64,000 nt of DNA from the NCBI RefSeq assembly GCF_003014695.1, contig NZ_PYAS01000012.1:186001-250000 (forward strand), written 5' to 3'. The number at the start of each line of letters is the position of its first letter. Position 1 is the stretch's first letter. Of the stretch, positions 34,013-41,961 are shown in pieces. Source of the DNA: Dyadobacter jiangsuensis (GTDB taxonomy: Bacteria; Bacteroidota; Bacteroidia; Cytophagales; Spirosomataceae). A program made the translations under genes and the position numbers. The notes under the pieces were generated by a model. It ran no database searches, had not been told where the DNA came from, and was given only the letters and a program-made list of their open reading frames with translations.

Positions 34013-36127
34013 TCAGAAGAACTTCGCGCGGTGGTCTTCGATTTTCGCGTTCTCGCGGATAGCTTCGTTCACCAGGTACGACATGCGGCTTTCCAGTGAT
34101 TGGGTCAGCTGTGTTTTGTACTGGGTAAAGTCAGCGATCTTAGGCGCGTCAGCTTTGCTTGAAAGCTCCATGATGAACACCCCGTTTTCGCCTGTGAATA
34201 CACCTGATTTCGCTCCGGCTTTCAAACCAAATGCTTTTCCAAGTGCGATAGGATCGAAACCTGCGCTTGTCAGGAAGCCGGTTGCCAATGAAATATCATT
34301 CGCTGATTCAACCAATGCGCCTGCGCCGTATTTTTTAGCGATTTCTTCGAGTGAGCCGGTAGCTCCTTTCAGCTTAGCGGTAATTTGCTCTGCTTTGATC
34401 TGGTTACGCACTTTGGTCGTCAGCTCGTCACGGAAATCATCTACTTTTACATCTTTTGCATCGGATTTACCAGTCAGAACAGCTACAACATATTGTTCTT
34501 CTGTTTCGAACACGGGTGATACGTTGGAAGTTTTGGTATCGTCTTTGAATGCCCATCTTACGATTTCACGTGCATTCTGGATCGCATTGATATTGGTTGC
34601 AGATTCAGGAACGCGGTTCGCATTCGCGAGTACCAGTGCTTTATTTTTCTTAACAGCCTCTTCGAACTGCTCGCGGCTTTTGACAGCATTCGCGAATTCG
34701 TCGGCTCTTCTGTAAGCTTCGTCACGCGTAGCCTGGCTTGGGGCGATTGTCTTACCAATGGTAGCAATGCGGTACAGGGTATTCGATTTCGGAGCAGTTA
34801 CTTTAATGATGTGGAAACCGAACTGGCTTTCTACCAAACGTGGGATCAGACCGGGAGCGGTTGCCGAGAACACAGCTTCTTCAAATGGTTTCACCATCGC
34901 GCCGTTGTTCTGGAAATAACCCAGGTCTCCACCGCGTTGTGCCGAGCCCGGATCTGCGCTGGAAGTAGCAGCCAATGCTTCGAAGTTGGCACCCGCCTTG
35001 ATCTGAGCGAGAATACCTTCCGCTTTAACGCGTGCAGCCGCTTTGGCAGAGTCCGACTGGTTTTCAGCACGGATCAGGATGTGGCTTGCTTTGGCAGAAG
35101 AAACGGTATCGGAGCGGGTTCCGCCGTATTTGTAGATATAATAGGTATTGCCTTCGCGGTAAGGTCCGTAAACACCACCCGGAACGAACGTCTTCACAGC
35201 CTCTTTCAACTGGTCGCTCATGGTAGCGTACGACTGGTTGATCGGCGTTGGAATATCGCTGTTCATCGCGGCAAATGCTGAGTCGCTTTGTGCAGTGGCA
35301 AGGCCGCGTGCGAGTTCTTTAATTTCGGTATACAACGCAGCGCTGTCGTCTTTCGCAGGCTGAACCGGGAACGTTACGTACTCGATCGAGCGGGTATCGG
35401 TTCCTTTGTATTCTTTCTTGTGCGCGCTCAGGTAATCTTGCAGTTGAGCGTCGGTTACTTTAATAGTAGTATCTACAACCGAGAAATAAGGTACATACAA
35501 ATAGCGCAGATTGGCTTTGGTATTTTGCGCTACGTACTCTTTTTCAGCTTGTGCTTTCGGAGTGTAGGTCGAGAGGCGAAGCAGGTTCTCGTATTTAGCA
35601 CGGGTACGTTCTTCGCGAAGGCTCTTTTCAAAGTTCTCCCAGGATTTTTGTTGTTCCAAAGGAAGTGTTTTGAGGTTTTTCAGATAGTTGATCACCGCGT
35701 TTTTATCGAAACGGCCGGTGGTAGGATCTGAAAATGCTTGCAGAATCGATGGGCTGATGTGGTTACCCTGTACCATGTCGTACAGTTCTTCGTCAGTTAC
35801 TGCCAGTCCCAGTTTGTCGTATTGCTTTTTGTAAGCAATATCCACTACGAACTGGTTCCAGGCCTGATCTCTCAAAGAAGCCAGCTCGCCTTCGTTCAGG
35901 CTGCGGCCCGATTGTGCCTCGTAGTTCTGACGAAACCCGTCCACCCGGCTTTGAAAATCTTTGATATTAATTTCTTTCCCGGCGATTTCTCCCACGACCT
36001 GTTTGCTGTCGCCAAGTAGAGAATTAGGGCCCAGCAAATCGCCTCCCACCATAAAAAGAATTAAACTGATAGCGATAACCGTCACGGCTACCCCGGATTT
36101 TTCTCTGATTTTGTTAATTAAAGCCAT
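34013..36127 (-). CDS. PpiD/SurA-like peptidylprolyl isomerase
   Basis: A periplasmic foldase of 704 aa anchored by one N-terminal membrane segment (residues ~11-30, GVAVTVIAISLILFMVGGDL). A SurA_N-type chaperone region follows, with VGEIAGKEINIKDFQSRVDG and WNQFVVDIAYKKQYDKLGLA. The parvulin (PPIC) rotamase domain lies near residues 345-445 (KASHILIRAENQSDSAKAAA, RGGDLGYF, FEEAVFSATAPGLIPRLVES, FGFHIIKVT). A second rotamase-like segment without clear active-site residues occupies the C-terminal third. It likely helps outer-membrane proteins, such as the many receptors here, to fold. It is transcribed alone. Confidence 0.92.
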   Translation of the reverse strand: MALINKIREKSGVAVTVIAISLILFMVGGDLLGPNSLLGDSKQVVGEIAGKEINIKDFQSRVDGFRQNYEAQSGRSLNEGELASLRDQAWNQFVVDIAYKKQYDKLGLAVTDEELYDMVQGNHISPSILQAFSDPTTGRFDKNAVINYLKNLKTLPLEQQKSWENFEKSLREERTRAKYENLLRLSTYTPKAQAEKEYVAQNTKANLRYLYVPYFSVVDTTIKVTDAQLQDYLSAHKKEYKGTDTRSIEYVTFPVQPAKDDSAALYTEIKELARGLATAQSDSAFAAMNSDIPTPINQSYATMSDQLKEAVKTFVPGGVYGPYREGNTYYIYKYGGTRSDTVSSAKASHILIRAENQSDSAKAAARVKAEGILAQIKAGANFEALAATSSADPGSAQRGGDLGYFQNNGAMVKPFEEAVFSATAPGLIPRLVESQFGFHIIKVTAPKSNTLYRIATIGKTIAPSQATRDEAYRRADEFANAVKSREQFEEAVKKNKALVLANANRVPESATNINAIQNAREIVRWAFKDDTKTSNVSPVFETEEQYVVAVLTGKSDAKDVKVDDFRDELTTKVRNQIKAEQITAKLKGATGSLEEIAKKYGAGALVESANDISLATGFLTSAGFDPIALGKAFGLKAGAKSGVFTGENGVFIMELSSKADAPKIADFTQYKTQLTQSLESRMSYLVNEAIRENAKIEDHRAKFF

Positions 36128-36265
36128 TTTCTCGATTCAAATTAGTGCGCAAAATAAAAAGTTTTCTTGATGGAATGCAAGAGCTTACAATCCTATTTAC
36201 AATTATTGGTAGCATCCGGACGTTGCGCGGCGAGCCGGAGAGAGCAAGAGGACGGCTTATGGGCC

Positions 36266-36748
36266 TTAATACATGTGTTTCAGATTGAAAGCGTAGAGGA
36301 TCGCCATGAAAATGCTGAAAAATACACCGGCCATGGCGGTAATGACGCCCATCCAGCCGCCGATCATCAGCAATGGCGCTGCAAATGCGACGGCCATGCC
36401 GCCCAGGTAGAGGTAATAGCCCCTCTTTTGCAGGTTCCACATCAGGTACGCGGCATACAGCGACAGTGATTCGAAAATCAGCATGATGATGGCGCCGGTT
36501 TTGATGTTTTCGGCGGTAGTCTGCTCAATCACAGCTTCAAACATCTTGTCCATCGTCTTCGCTTCGGCGGTGTTGCCCTGGCGATCGAGGTTTTCACGGA
36601 CGGCCTCAAACGTTTCGCGGGTTCTGTCGGCGGTAATGCCGGGGTTCCAGAGCCTTTCGGATTGGGTCCAAAGGCCTGAAACGGCACTCATGAAGGTAAG
36701 AAAACACAAAATCGTAAGGAACGTGGGGCGATTCACAGGTGCACTCAT
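36266..36748 (-). CDS. Small integral membrane protein of unknown function
   Basis: A 160-aa protein with four predicted membrane helices: residues ~9-25 (FLTILCFLTFMSAVSGLW), ~83-105 (TGAIIMLIFESLSLYAAYLM), ~110-127 (YYLYLGGMAVAFAAPLLMI) and ~130-153 (GVITAMAGVFFSIFMAILYA). A soluble loop of about 55 residues, rich in charged residues, lies between helices 1 and 2. I do not recognise a named family; it resembles uncharacterised Bacteroidota membrane proteins. It is divergent from the SCP2-domain gene and upstream of the PpiD-like gene on the same strand. Confidence 0.75.
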   Translation of the reverse strand: MSAPVNRPTFLTILCFLTFMSAVSGLWTQSERLWNPGITADRTRETFEAVRENLDRQGNTAEAKTMDKMFEAVIEQTTAENIKTGAIIMLIFESLSLYAAYLMWNLQKRGYYLYLGGMAVAFAAPLLMIGGWMGVITAMAGVFFSIFMAILYAFNLKHMY

Positions 36749-36825
36749 TCAGTTAGTAACAGATCAGCAGGTTTTCTGATGAAGGATGTAAAATTTGCCG
36801 TTTTCAGTGAAAACACCAAAGGCAT

Positions 36826-36855
36826 TTGAATATTCTTCCCGTCGGCCTACATTTG
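36826..36855 (+). promoter_or_regulatory. Bacteroidota sigma-A-type promoter for the SCP2 gene
   Basis: TTG (36826-36828), a 19-nt spacer, then TACATTTG (36848-36855) fit the TTG / TAnnTTTG consensus exactly. The predicted start site lies some 40 bp before the ATG at 36904. Confidence 0.7.
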
Positions 36856-36903
36856 TCGTTTTTTAATCCAATAAAAACTCAAACTTTCTAACAAACAGTA
36901 CTT

Positions 36904-37206
36904 ATGAGCCTTCAAATTCTGACTGAACGCATTGCAAATATCCTGGGGACCGATAGCGGACTGGATGCCACAGCCAAATTTGTGACCGATGAAGGAGTCC
37001 TGTTTGTCGATGGTAAATCCGTACCCAACAGCGTTTCCAATACCGACGCCGAGGCTGATTGCACATTCGAAGTTTCGGTGAAAAATGCATTGAAACTCAT
37101 TGACGGCGACCTGAACGCGATGATGGCGCTCATGACCGGCAAATTGAAAATAGACGGCGATATGGGCGTAGCGATGAAGATCGCAGAAACCTTCGGACGC
37201 CGATAG
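36904..37206 (+). CDS. SCP2 sterol-binding domain protein
   Basis: A 100-aa single-domain protein of the SCP2 family. Typical features are the C-terminal half (LKLIDGDLNAMMALMTGKLK, then IDGDMGVAMKIAETFGRR) and a middle beta strand with DCTFEVSVKNALKL. Such proteins bind lipid-like ligands in a hydrophobic tunnel and are usually cytoplasmic; the bacterial ligand is not known. It has its own good promoter and lies 64 bp before an oxidoreductase gene with which it may be cotranscribed. Confidence 0.88.
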   Translation: MSLQILTERIANILGTDSGLDATAKFVTDEGVLFVDGKSVPNSVSNTDAEADCTFEVSVKNALKLIDGDLNAMMALMTGKLKIDGDMGVAMKIAETFGRR

Positions 37207-37270
37207 TAGGCTTTCAGGCCGGGTGCCTTTTTCTGGATACCATCAGTTTTCAACAAACGATCACACAGGC

Positions 37271-38722
37271 ATGGAAAACCAGGAAAAGGCATCCGGAACT
37301 ATCACCAAAAGAAGGGATTTTATCAAAGCCGGAGCATTGGCGGCCGGTGGTTTTATGATCGTCCCGCGGCACGTGCTGGGGCGAGGTTTTACTCCTCCGA
37401 GCGATAAGCTCAATATTGCCGCAGTAGGCTGCGGCGGCAAGGCCGACTTCAATATCAAGCAGGCCTATAATAATGGTACGGAAAACATCGTCGCACTCTG
37501 CGACGTCGACGACCGGCAATCCGAAAAGTACCGCAAGCAATTTCCCAACGCACCTTATTATAAGGACTTCCGCAAAATGTTCGAAAAAGAGGCGAAGACG
37601 TTCGACGCCGTCATCGTCACCACGCCCGATCATATGCATTACCCCGTCGCGATTGCCGCGATGGAGCTGGGGAAGCATGTATATGTAGAAAAGCCATTAA
37701 CCAAAGATATCTGGGAGGCCAGGATGCTGACCGAGGCCGCGAAAAAGTATAAGGTAGTAACCCAAATGGGCAACCAGGGCAGCAGCAGCGACGGCACGCG
37801 CAATACGGAAGCGCTAGTGCAGTCGGGAGCGATCGGAGAGGTGCATACCATTGAAGTATGGACCGACCGCCCCGTATGGCCGCAGGGCGTGCAATCTCCC
37901 AAGGATAAGGGTGAGTCGCAGCCCGTACCTGCGGGTGTCGACTGGGACCTGTGGTTAGGTACCGCGCCTAAACGAGATTACCACGAGGCTTATATGCCGT
38001 TCCGCTGGCGCGGTTACTGGGATTTCGGCACCGGCGCGCTGGGCGATATGGGCTGCCATTTCCTGGACGTGCCCTTCCGTGCATTGAAATTGGGCTACCC
38101 AACCTCGGTGGAATGCAGCGTCGGCTCGGTGTACGCCGATTTCTTCCAGCAGGCGTTCTTCGACGACGTCGCTCCGCCTTCGGCGAATATCCATTTAAAG
38201 TTTCCTTCGAAAATACCCGGCAAGGAAATCAACCTGAACTGGTATGACGGCGGGATGCGGCCGCAGCTGCCCGATGGTTGTGATTATAAAACCGTTTTCG
38301 GCAGTGTCGACGGCGGAATGTTATTTATAGGTACTAAGGGCATTATCAGTGCCGAAATGTTCGGTGAAAACCCGAGACTTTGGCCTGAGAAGAAATTCGC
38401 GAACGTCCGCATCGCCACCAAACCGCGTGCATTGGTACCAGGCGGCTGGCAAGGGCATCAGCAACAGTTTGTGCAAGCTTGTAAAAAAGGATATGGGGCT
38501 TATACGAGTTCCTCATTCGATCAATCGGGACCTTTGACGGAGATCGTGCTCATGGGTAACCTGGCCGTGCGCTCGTACCTGCACCGCGAGGCGAAGGCGG
38601 ATGGCAAAGGTTTCACATTCCCGGGGCGGCAACGGCTGATGTGGGACGGAGCTAATATGAAGATCACCAATTTTGACGTGGCGAACCGGTTTGTGAAAAG
38701 GGAGTATCGGACGGGGTGGTAA
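37271..38722 (+). CDS. Gfo/Idh/MocA family oxidoreductase with Tat signal
   Basis: A secreted NAD(P)-dependent sugar oxidoreductase of 483 aa from ATG 37271 (MENQEKASGTITKRRDFIKA). The twin-arginine signal is KRRDFIKAGALAAGGFMIVP. The Rossmann domain starts LNIAAVGCGGKADFNIKQAY. The family motif VYVEKPLTKDIWEARM (EKP) and MGNQGSSSDGTRNTEALVQS follow, with ALGDMGCHFLDVPFRALKLG in the C-terminal substrate domain. Tat export indicates a cofactor-bearing folded enzyme, possibly glucose-fructose-oxidoreductase-like or active on glycosides. The substrate is unknown. The 215-bp repeat array begins just after the stop codon. Confidence 0.9.
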   Translation: MENQEKASGTITKRRDFIKAGALAAGGFMIVPRHVLGRGFTPPSDKLNIAAVGCGGKADFNIKQAYNNGTENIVALCDVDDRQSEKYRKQFPNAPYYKDFRKMFEKEAKTFDAVIVTTPDHMHYPVAIAAMELGKHVYVEKPLTKDIWEARMLTEAAKKYKVVTQMGNQGSSSDGTRNTEALVQSGAIGEVHTIEVWTDRPVWPQGVQSPKDKGESQPVPAGVDWDLWLGTAPKRDYHEAYMPFRWRGYWDFGTGALGDMGCHFLDVPFRALKLGYPTSVECSVGSVYADFFQQAFFDDVAPPSANIHLKFPSKIPGKEINLNWYDGGMRPQLPDGCDYKTVFGSVDGGMLFIGTKGIISAEMFGENPRLWPEKKFANVRIATKPRALVPGGWQGHQQQFVQACKKGYGAYTSSSFDQSGPLTEIVLMGNLAVRSYLHREAKADGKGFTFPGRQRLMWDGANMKITNFDVANRFVKREYRTGW

Positions 38723-38739
38723 CAGCGACAAACCCTGCA

Positions 38740-39775
38740 TTGTTGCATGCCTACCGCATTTGCGGATCATCGGTTATATGTATTTCCTACCAATGTTACG
38801 TCGCTGACGCGACTGCACATCCCGCATTCAAGTGCCGTTAGGCACGTAATATTGGTAGAATGGATAATTAACTCCGTACACTAAAATCCCGTAGGGATGT
38901 AACATCAGGGCATTGACCTCATCCAGCAACGGCCGAAGCGCGGTACCGTATTTGTTGTTGCATGCCTACGGCATTGCAGGTGGTGTCGGTTGTACGTGTT
39001 TGCCACAATATTACGTCGCTAACGCGACTGCGCGTCCCGCAGTGAAGTGCCGTTAGGCACGTAATATTGGTAGAATGGATGATTAACCGCGTATACTAAA
39101 ATCCCGTAGGGATGTAACATCAGCGCATTGACGACATCCAGCAACGGCCGAAGCGCGGTACCGTATTTGTTGTTGCATGCCTACGGCATTTGCGGATCAT
39201 CGGTTATATGTATTCCCTACCAATGTTACGTCGCTAACGCGACTGTGTGTCCCGCAGTGAAGTGCCGTTAGGCACGTAATATTGGTAGAATGGATGATTA
39301 ACCGCGTATACTAAAATCCCGTAGGGATGTAACATCAGCGCATTGACGACATCCAGCCACGGCCGAAGCGCGGTACCGTATTTGTCGTTGCATGCCTATG
39401 GCATTGCGGGTGGTGTCGGTTGTACGTGTTTGCTACAATGTTACGTCGCTAACGCGACTGCACATCCCGCAGTGAAGTGCCGTTAGGCACATAATATTGG
39501 TAGAATGGATGATTAACCCCGTATACTAAAATCCCGTAGGGATGTAACATCAGGGCATTGACCGCATCCAGCAACGGCCGAAGCGCGGTACCGTATTTGT
39601 TGTTGTATGCCTATGGCGTCGTGGATTGTGTTGGATTGCACGTTTCCTACCAATGTTACGTCGCTAACGCGACTGCACATCCCGCATTCAAGTGCCGTTA
39701 GGCACGTAATATTGGTAGAATGGATGATTAAGCCCGTATACTAAAATCCCGTAGGGATGTAACATCAGGGCATTG
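38740..39775. repeat. Array of five 215-bp tandem repeats
   Basis: Units begin at 38740, 38955, 39170, 39385 and 39600, so the spacing is 215 bp each time; the last copy is cut short at about 176 bp. The anchor TTACGTCGCTAACGCGACTG recurs at 38796, 39011, 39226, 39441 and 39656 (one base differs in copy 1). Each unit holds four short hairpins: ATGCC-TAC-GGCAT, TCGC-TAAC-GCGA, GTGCC-GTTA-GGCAC and ATCCC-GTA-GGGAT. A wider pairing joins CTACCAATGTTACGT with ACGTAATATTGGTAG. No ORF of note lies within. The array fills the whole space between two converging genes. Confidence 0.95.
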
Positions 39776-39794
39776 AACACGCCCAAGGGTGAAT

Positions 39795-40514
39795 TTACAA
39801 CTCCAACTCCCGCAAATACATCTGGATCGTGTTTTCCAATCCTATATATAATGCATCGCAAATCAATGCGTGGCCGATCGATACCTCGTCGAGCCAGGGG
39901 ATGCTTTGTTTGAGGAAATGCAGGTTGTCGAGGCTCAGGTCGTGACCGGCATTCAGCCCTAATCCAACTTCGCGCGCCTTTTCAGCAGCTTTGATAAATG
40001 GAAGTACCGCTTTCTGGCGGTTTTCAAAATAACCGGCAGCGAAAGGCTCGGTATAAAGTTCAACACGGTCGGCGCCGCAGATTTTGGCTCCTTCTACCAT
40101 TTCTTCATCGGGGTCCACGAAAACCGAAACCCGGATTCCGGCAGATTTGAATGTGCCCACCAGGTCGGTGAGAATGGAGCGATGGGTGATCGTGTCCCAG
40201 CCTGCGTTGGAAGTTATGGCGCCTAATGCATCGGGAACGAGCGTTACCTGGTCGGGCTTGTTGGCCAGTACCAGCTCCACGAATTTCTTTTCCGACGGGT
40301 TACCCTCGATATTGAACTCGGTCGTTACCAGTTCGCGGAGGTCGTAAACATCCTGGTAGCGGATATGCCGCTCATCGGGCCGTGGGTGCACGGTAATGCC
40401 CTGCGCCCCGAACCGCTCGCAGTCCAGCGCTACTTTCAATACATTAGGATTGTCACCGCCACGGGAATTGCGAAGGGTGGCGATCTTGTTGATGTTGACG
40501 CTAAGACGGGTCAT
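39795..40514 (-). CDS. pdxJ: Pyridoxine 5'-phosphate synthase
   Basis: This enzyme makes pyridoxine 5'-phosphate from 1-deoxy-D-xylulose 5-phosphate and 3-amino-2-oxopropyl phosphate, the last ring-forming step of DXP-dependent vitamin B6 synthesis. The 239-aa TIM-barrel protein shows the family start (LSVNINKIATLRNSRGGDNP), GITVHPRPDERHIRYQDVYD, FNIEGNP, KPDQVTLVPD, VSVFVDPDEEMVEGAKICGA, and GLGLNAGHDLSLDNLHFL. The length is normal. It is read towards the 215-bp repeat array. Its upstream side is the large inverted decamer-repeat region shared with the divergent yqeY-like gene. Confidence 0.97.
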   Translation of the reverse strand: MTRLSVNINKIATLRNSRGGDNPNVLKVALDCERFGAQGITVHPRPDERHIRYQDVYDLRELVTTEFNIEGNPSEKKFVELVLANKPDQVTLVPDALGAITSNAGWDTITHRSILTDLVGTFKSAGIRVSVFVDPDEEMVEGAKICGADRVELYTEPFAAGYFENRQKAVLPFIKAAEKAREVGLGLNAGHDLSLDNLHFLKQSIPWLDEVSIGHALICDALYIGLENTIQMYLRELEL

Positions 40515-40525
40515 GGAGCTTTAAA

Positions 40526-40640
40526 TGTTGAATGATTGAATGAGTGAATGAATGCGTGCGTAGGTATTATGTCAAGTGTTGTCAGGTATAGTCAAGTGTT
40601 GTCAGGTATTGTCAGTAAGTCAGGTCTGGTCAGTGGGTCA
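40526..40640. repeat. Left half of nested inverted micro-repeats (pdxJ side)
   Basis: The outer layer, 40526-40554, consists of TGAATGA-type units. The inner layer, 40571-40640, has decamers such as GTCAAGTGTT (40571 and 40591) and GTCAGGTATA/GTCAGGTATT (40581 and 40601), then shortened units. Both layers recur in reverse complement at 40791-40865. Confidence 0.85.
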
Positions 40641-40790
40641 TGGGTTTTGTAAAGTGTGACTTTTGATTCTTAGAGATGAGTTTTCAAGTGAATCACTAAC
40701 TTTGCCGGTCTGTTACAAATTTAGCATTCGAGTGTTTAAAAACACCTTCAAAGCTAATTTTTAGCCTTAATCACTGTAAAAAACAACAAA
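40641..40790. other. Central spacer with possible promoter elements
   Basis: This is about 150 bp between the two repeat halves. It contains a TAnnTTTG match (TAACTTTG, 40697-40704) without a TTG at normal spacing. It also has a small hairpin, GTGTTT (40732-40737) with AAACAC (40740-40745), inside an outer AAATTTAGC / GCTAATTT pairing. This is the likely control region for yqeY and perhaps for the divergent pdxJ. Confidence 0.4.
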
Positions 40791-40865
40791 TGACCGAATG
40801 ACAATGCCTGACTAATACTGACCCAACATTCATTCATTCAGTCATTCACTCATTCGATCATTCAA
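40791..40865. repeat. Right half of nested inverted micro-repeats (yqeY side)
   Basis: The inner layer has TGACCGAA, TGACAATGCC (40799), TGACTAATAC (40809) and TGACCCAACA (40819). The outer layer, 40829-40865, has CATTCA-type units. The reverse complement of the outer layer matches 23 of 24 bases of the left outer arm. The block ends 12 bp before the yqeY start codon. Confidence 0.85.
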
Positions 40866-40877
40866 AATTAAATTACC

Positions 40878-41327
40878 ATGTCACTAAAAACTCAAGTCGA
40901 ATCTGGTATCAAGGACGCTATGCGTGCCAAAGACCAGGATACATTACGTGCATTGCGCGCGATCAAGTCGTTGATTCTATTGGAAGAAACCAAAGGCGGT
41001 ACCAGCGGAGAGCTTAGCGCCGACGACGAACTGAAACTGTTGACCAAAGCTGCGAAGCAACGCCGGGAGTCTGCTGATATTTACAAAACACAAGGCCGTG
41101 CCGACCTTTTGGAAAAAGAGGAAGCGGAGCTGGCGGTGATCGAACAGTTTTTGCCTAAACAGCTGAGCGAGGACGAAGTGAAAGCCAAATTGCAGGATAT
41201 CATCGCACGCGTAGGCGCAGCGGGCCCTTCGGATATGGGTAAAGTAATGGGCGTAGCCACCAAGGAACTCGCCGGCCAGGTCGACGGGCGTGTCGTTTCT
41301 ACGCTGGTGAAGGCATTACTCGCATGA
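40878..41327 (+). CDS. GatB/YqeY domain protein
   Basis: A 149-aa protein of the YqeY family. It starts SLKTQVESGIKDAMRAKDQD with ALRAIKSLILLEETKGG, and its C-terminal half (EQFLPKQLSEDEVKAKLQDI, SDMGKVMGVATKELAGQVDG) resembles the tRNA-binding tail domain of the GatB amidotransferase subunit. Stand-alone members are thought to bind tRNA or assist amidation, but their role is not settled. The stop overlaps the next start by 4 nt (ATGA), indicating translational coupling with the CvpA-like gene. Confidence 0.93.
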   Translation: MSLKTQVESGIKDAMRAKDQDTLRALRAIKSLILLEETKGGTSGELSADDELKLLTKAAKQRRESADIYKTQGRADLLEKEEAELAVIEQFLPKQLSEDEVKAKLQDIIARVGAAGPSDMGKVMGVATKELAGQVDGRVVSTLVKALLA

Positions 41328-41857
41328 AATTACTGGATGTTCTCATCCTTCTTCCCCTGCTATGGGGCGCATTACATGGTTACCGCAAAGGCCTGCTGAT
41401 CGAGATTATCGGGATTCTGGGCATGGTGGTAGCCATGGTTTTGGGTTTCAAATTCCTGGGCTTGGGGATGGAGGTCCTCACGCCGTATTTCAGTGAGGGC
41501 GTCGCCCGGAAAATCCTGCCTTATGTGGGTTTTTCGGCGATTTTCTTTCCAACTATCTTCCTCTTAAATCAATTCGGCTACACCATCCGCCGGTCGCTGC
41601 GGTATTCCATTTTGGGTACTTTCGACAGTTTTGCCGGTGCGATGGTGGGTGTTTTTACCTGGGTTTTCGGGATCAGCGTGTTCTTCTGGCTGGTGGACGC
41701 AATCGGCGTGAAAATTCCGTCGCACCGGACCGACGATACCTATTTGTACCCGCTCGTGGTGCCCGTAGCTCCCACGGTGATCACCAAAGGATTGTCGCTG
41801 ATGCCCAAAGGCACCGACATTATCCGCGACTGGAAACGCGATTACCTCGAAGATTGA
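41324..41857 (+). CDS. CvpA family membrane protein
   Basis: An inner-membrane protein of 177 aa. The N-terminus LLDVLILLPLLWGALHGYRK with the GL(L)IEIIG continuation is the CvpA signature. Further helices are VVAMVLGFKFLGL, ILPYVGFSAIFFPTIFLLNQ and FAGAMVGVFTWVFGISVFFW, giving about four spans. CvpA is needed for colicin V production in E. coli; its general role, perhaps linked to envelope stress, is unclear. The gene overlaps yqeY by 4 nt. Confidence 0.9.
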   Translation: MKLLDVLILLPLLWGALHGYRKGLLIEIIGILGMVVAMVLGFKFLGLGMEVLTPYFSEGVARKILPYVGFSAIFFPTIFLLNQFGYTIRRSLRYSILGTFDSFAGAMVGVFTWVFGISVFFWLVDAIGVKIPSHRTDDTYLYPLVVPVAPTVITKGLSLMPKGTDIIRDWKRDYLED

Positions 41858-41961
41858 ACTTTCGAATTTCGAGCCGGGTTAAGCTTTCATCATTGACATT
41901 CAGTACCTTTGCAGAAAATTACAGTTGAATGCCCTGTGTGTTTGACAGATTATAAAAGAAA

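Noticed and set aside
37223..37270. Upstream start of the Gfo/Idh/MocA gene
   Set aside because: A non-ATG start giving a non-homologous lead; ATG 37271 precedes the Tat signal at normal distance.
38740..39775. CRISPR array
   Set aside because: The repeat is 215 bp with no unique spacers between copies and no cas genes; it is a tandem satellite-like array.
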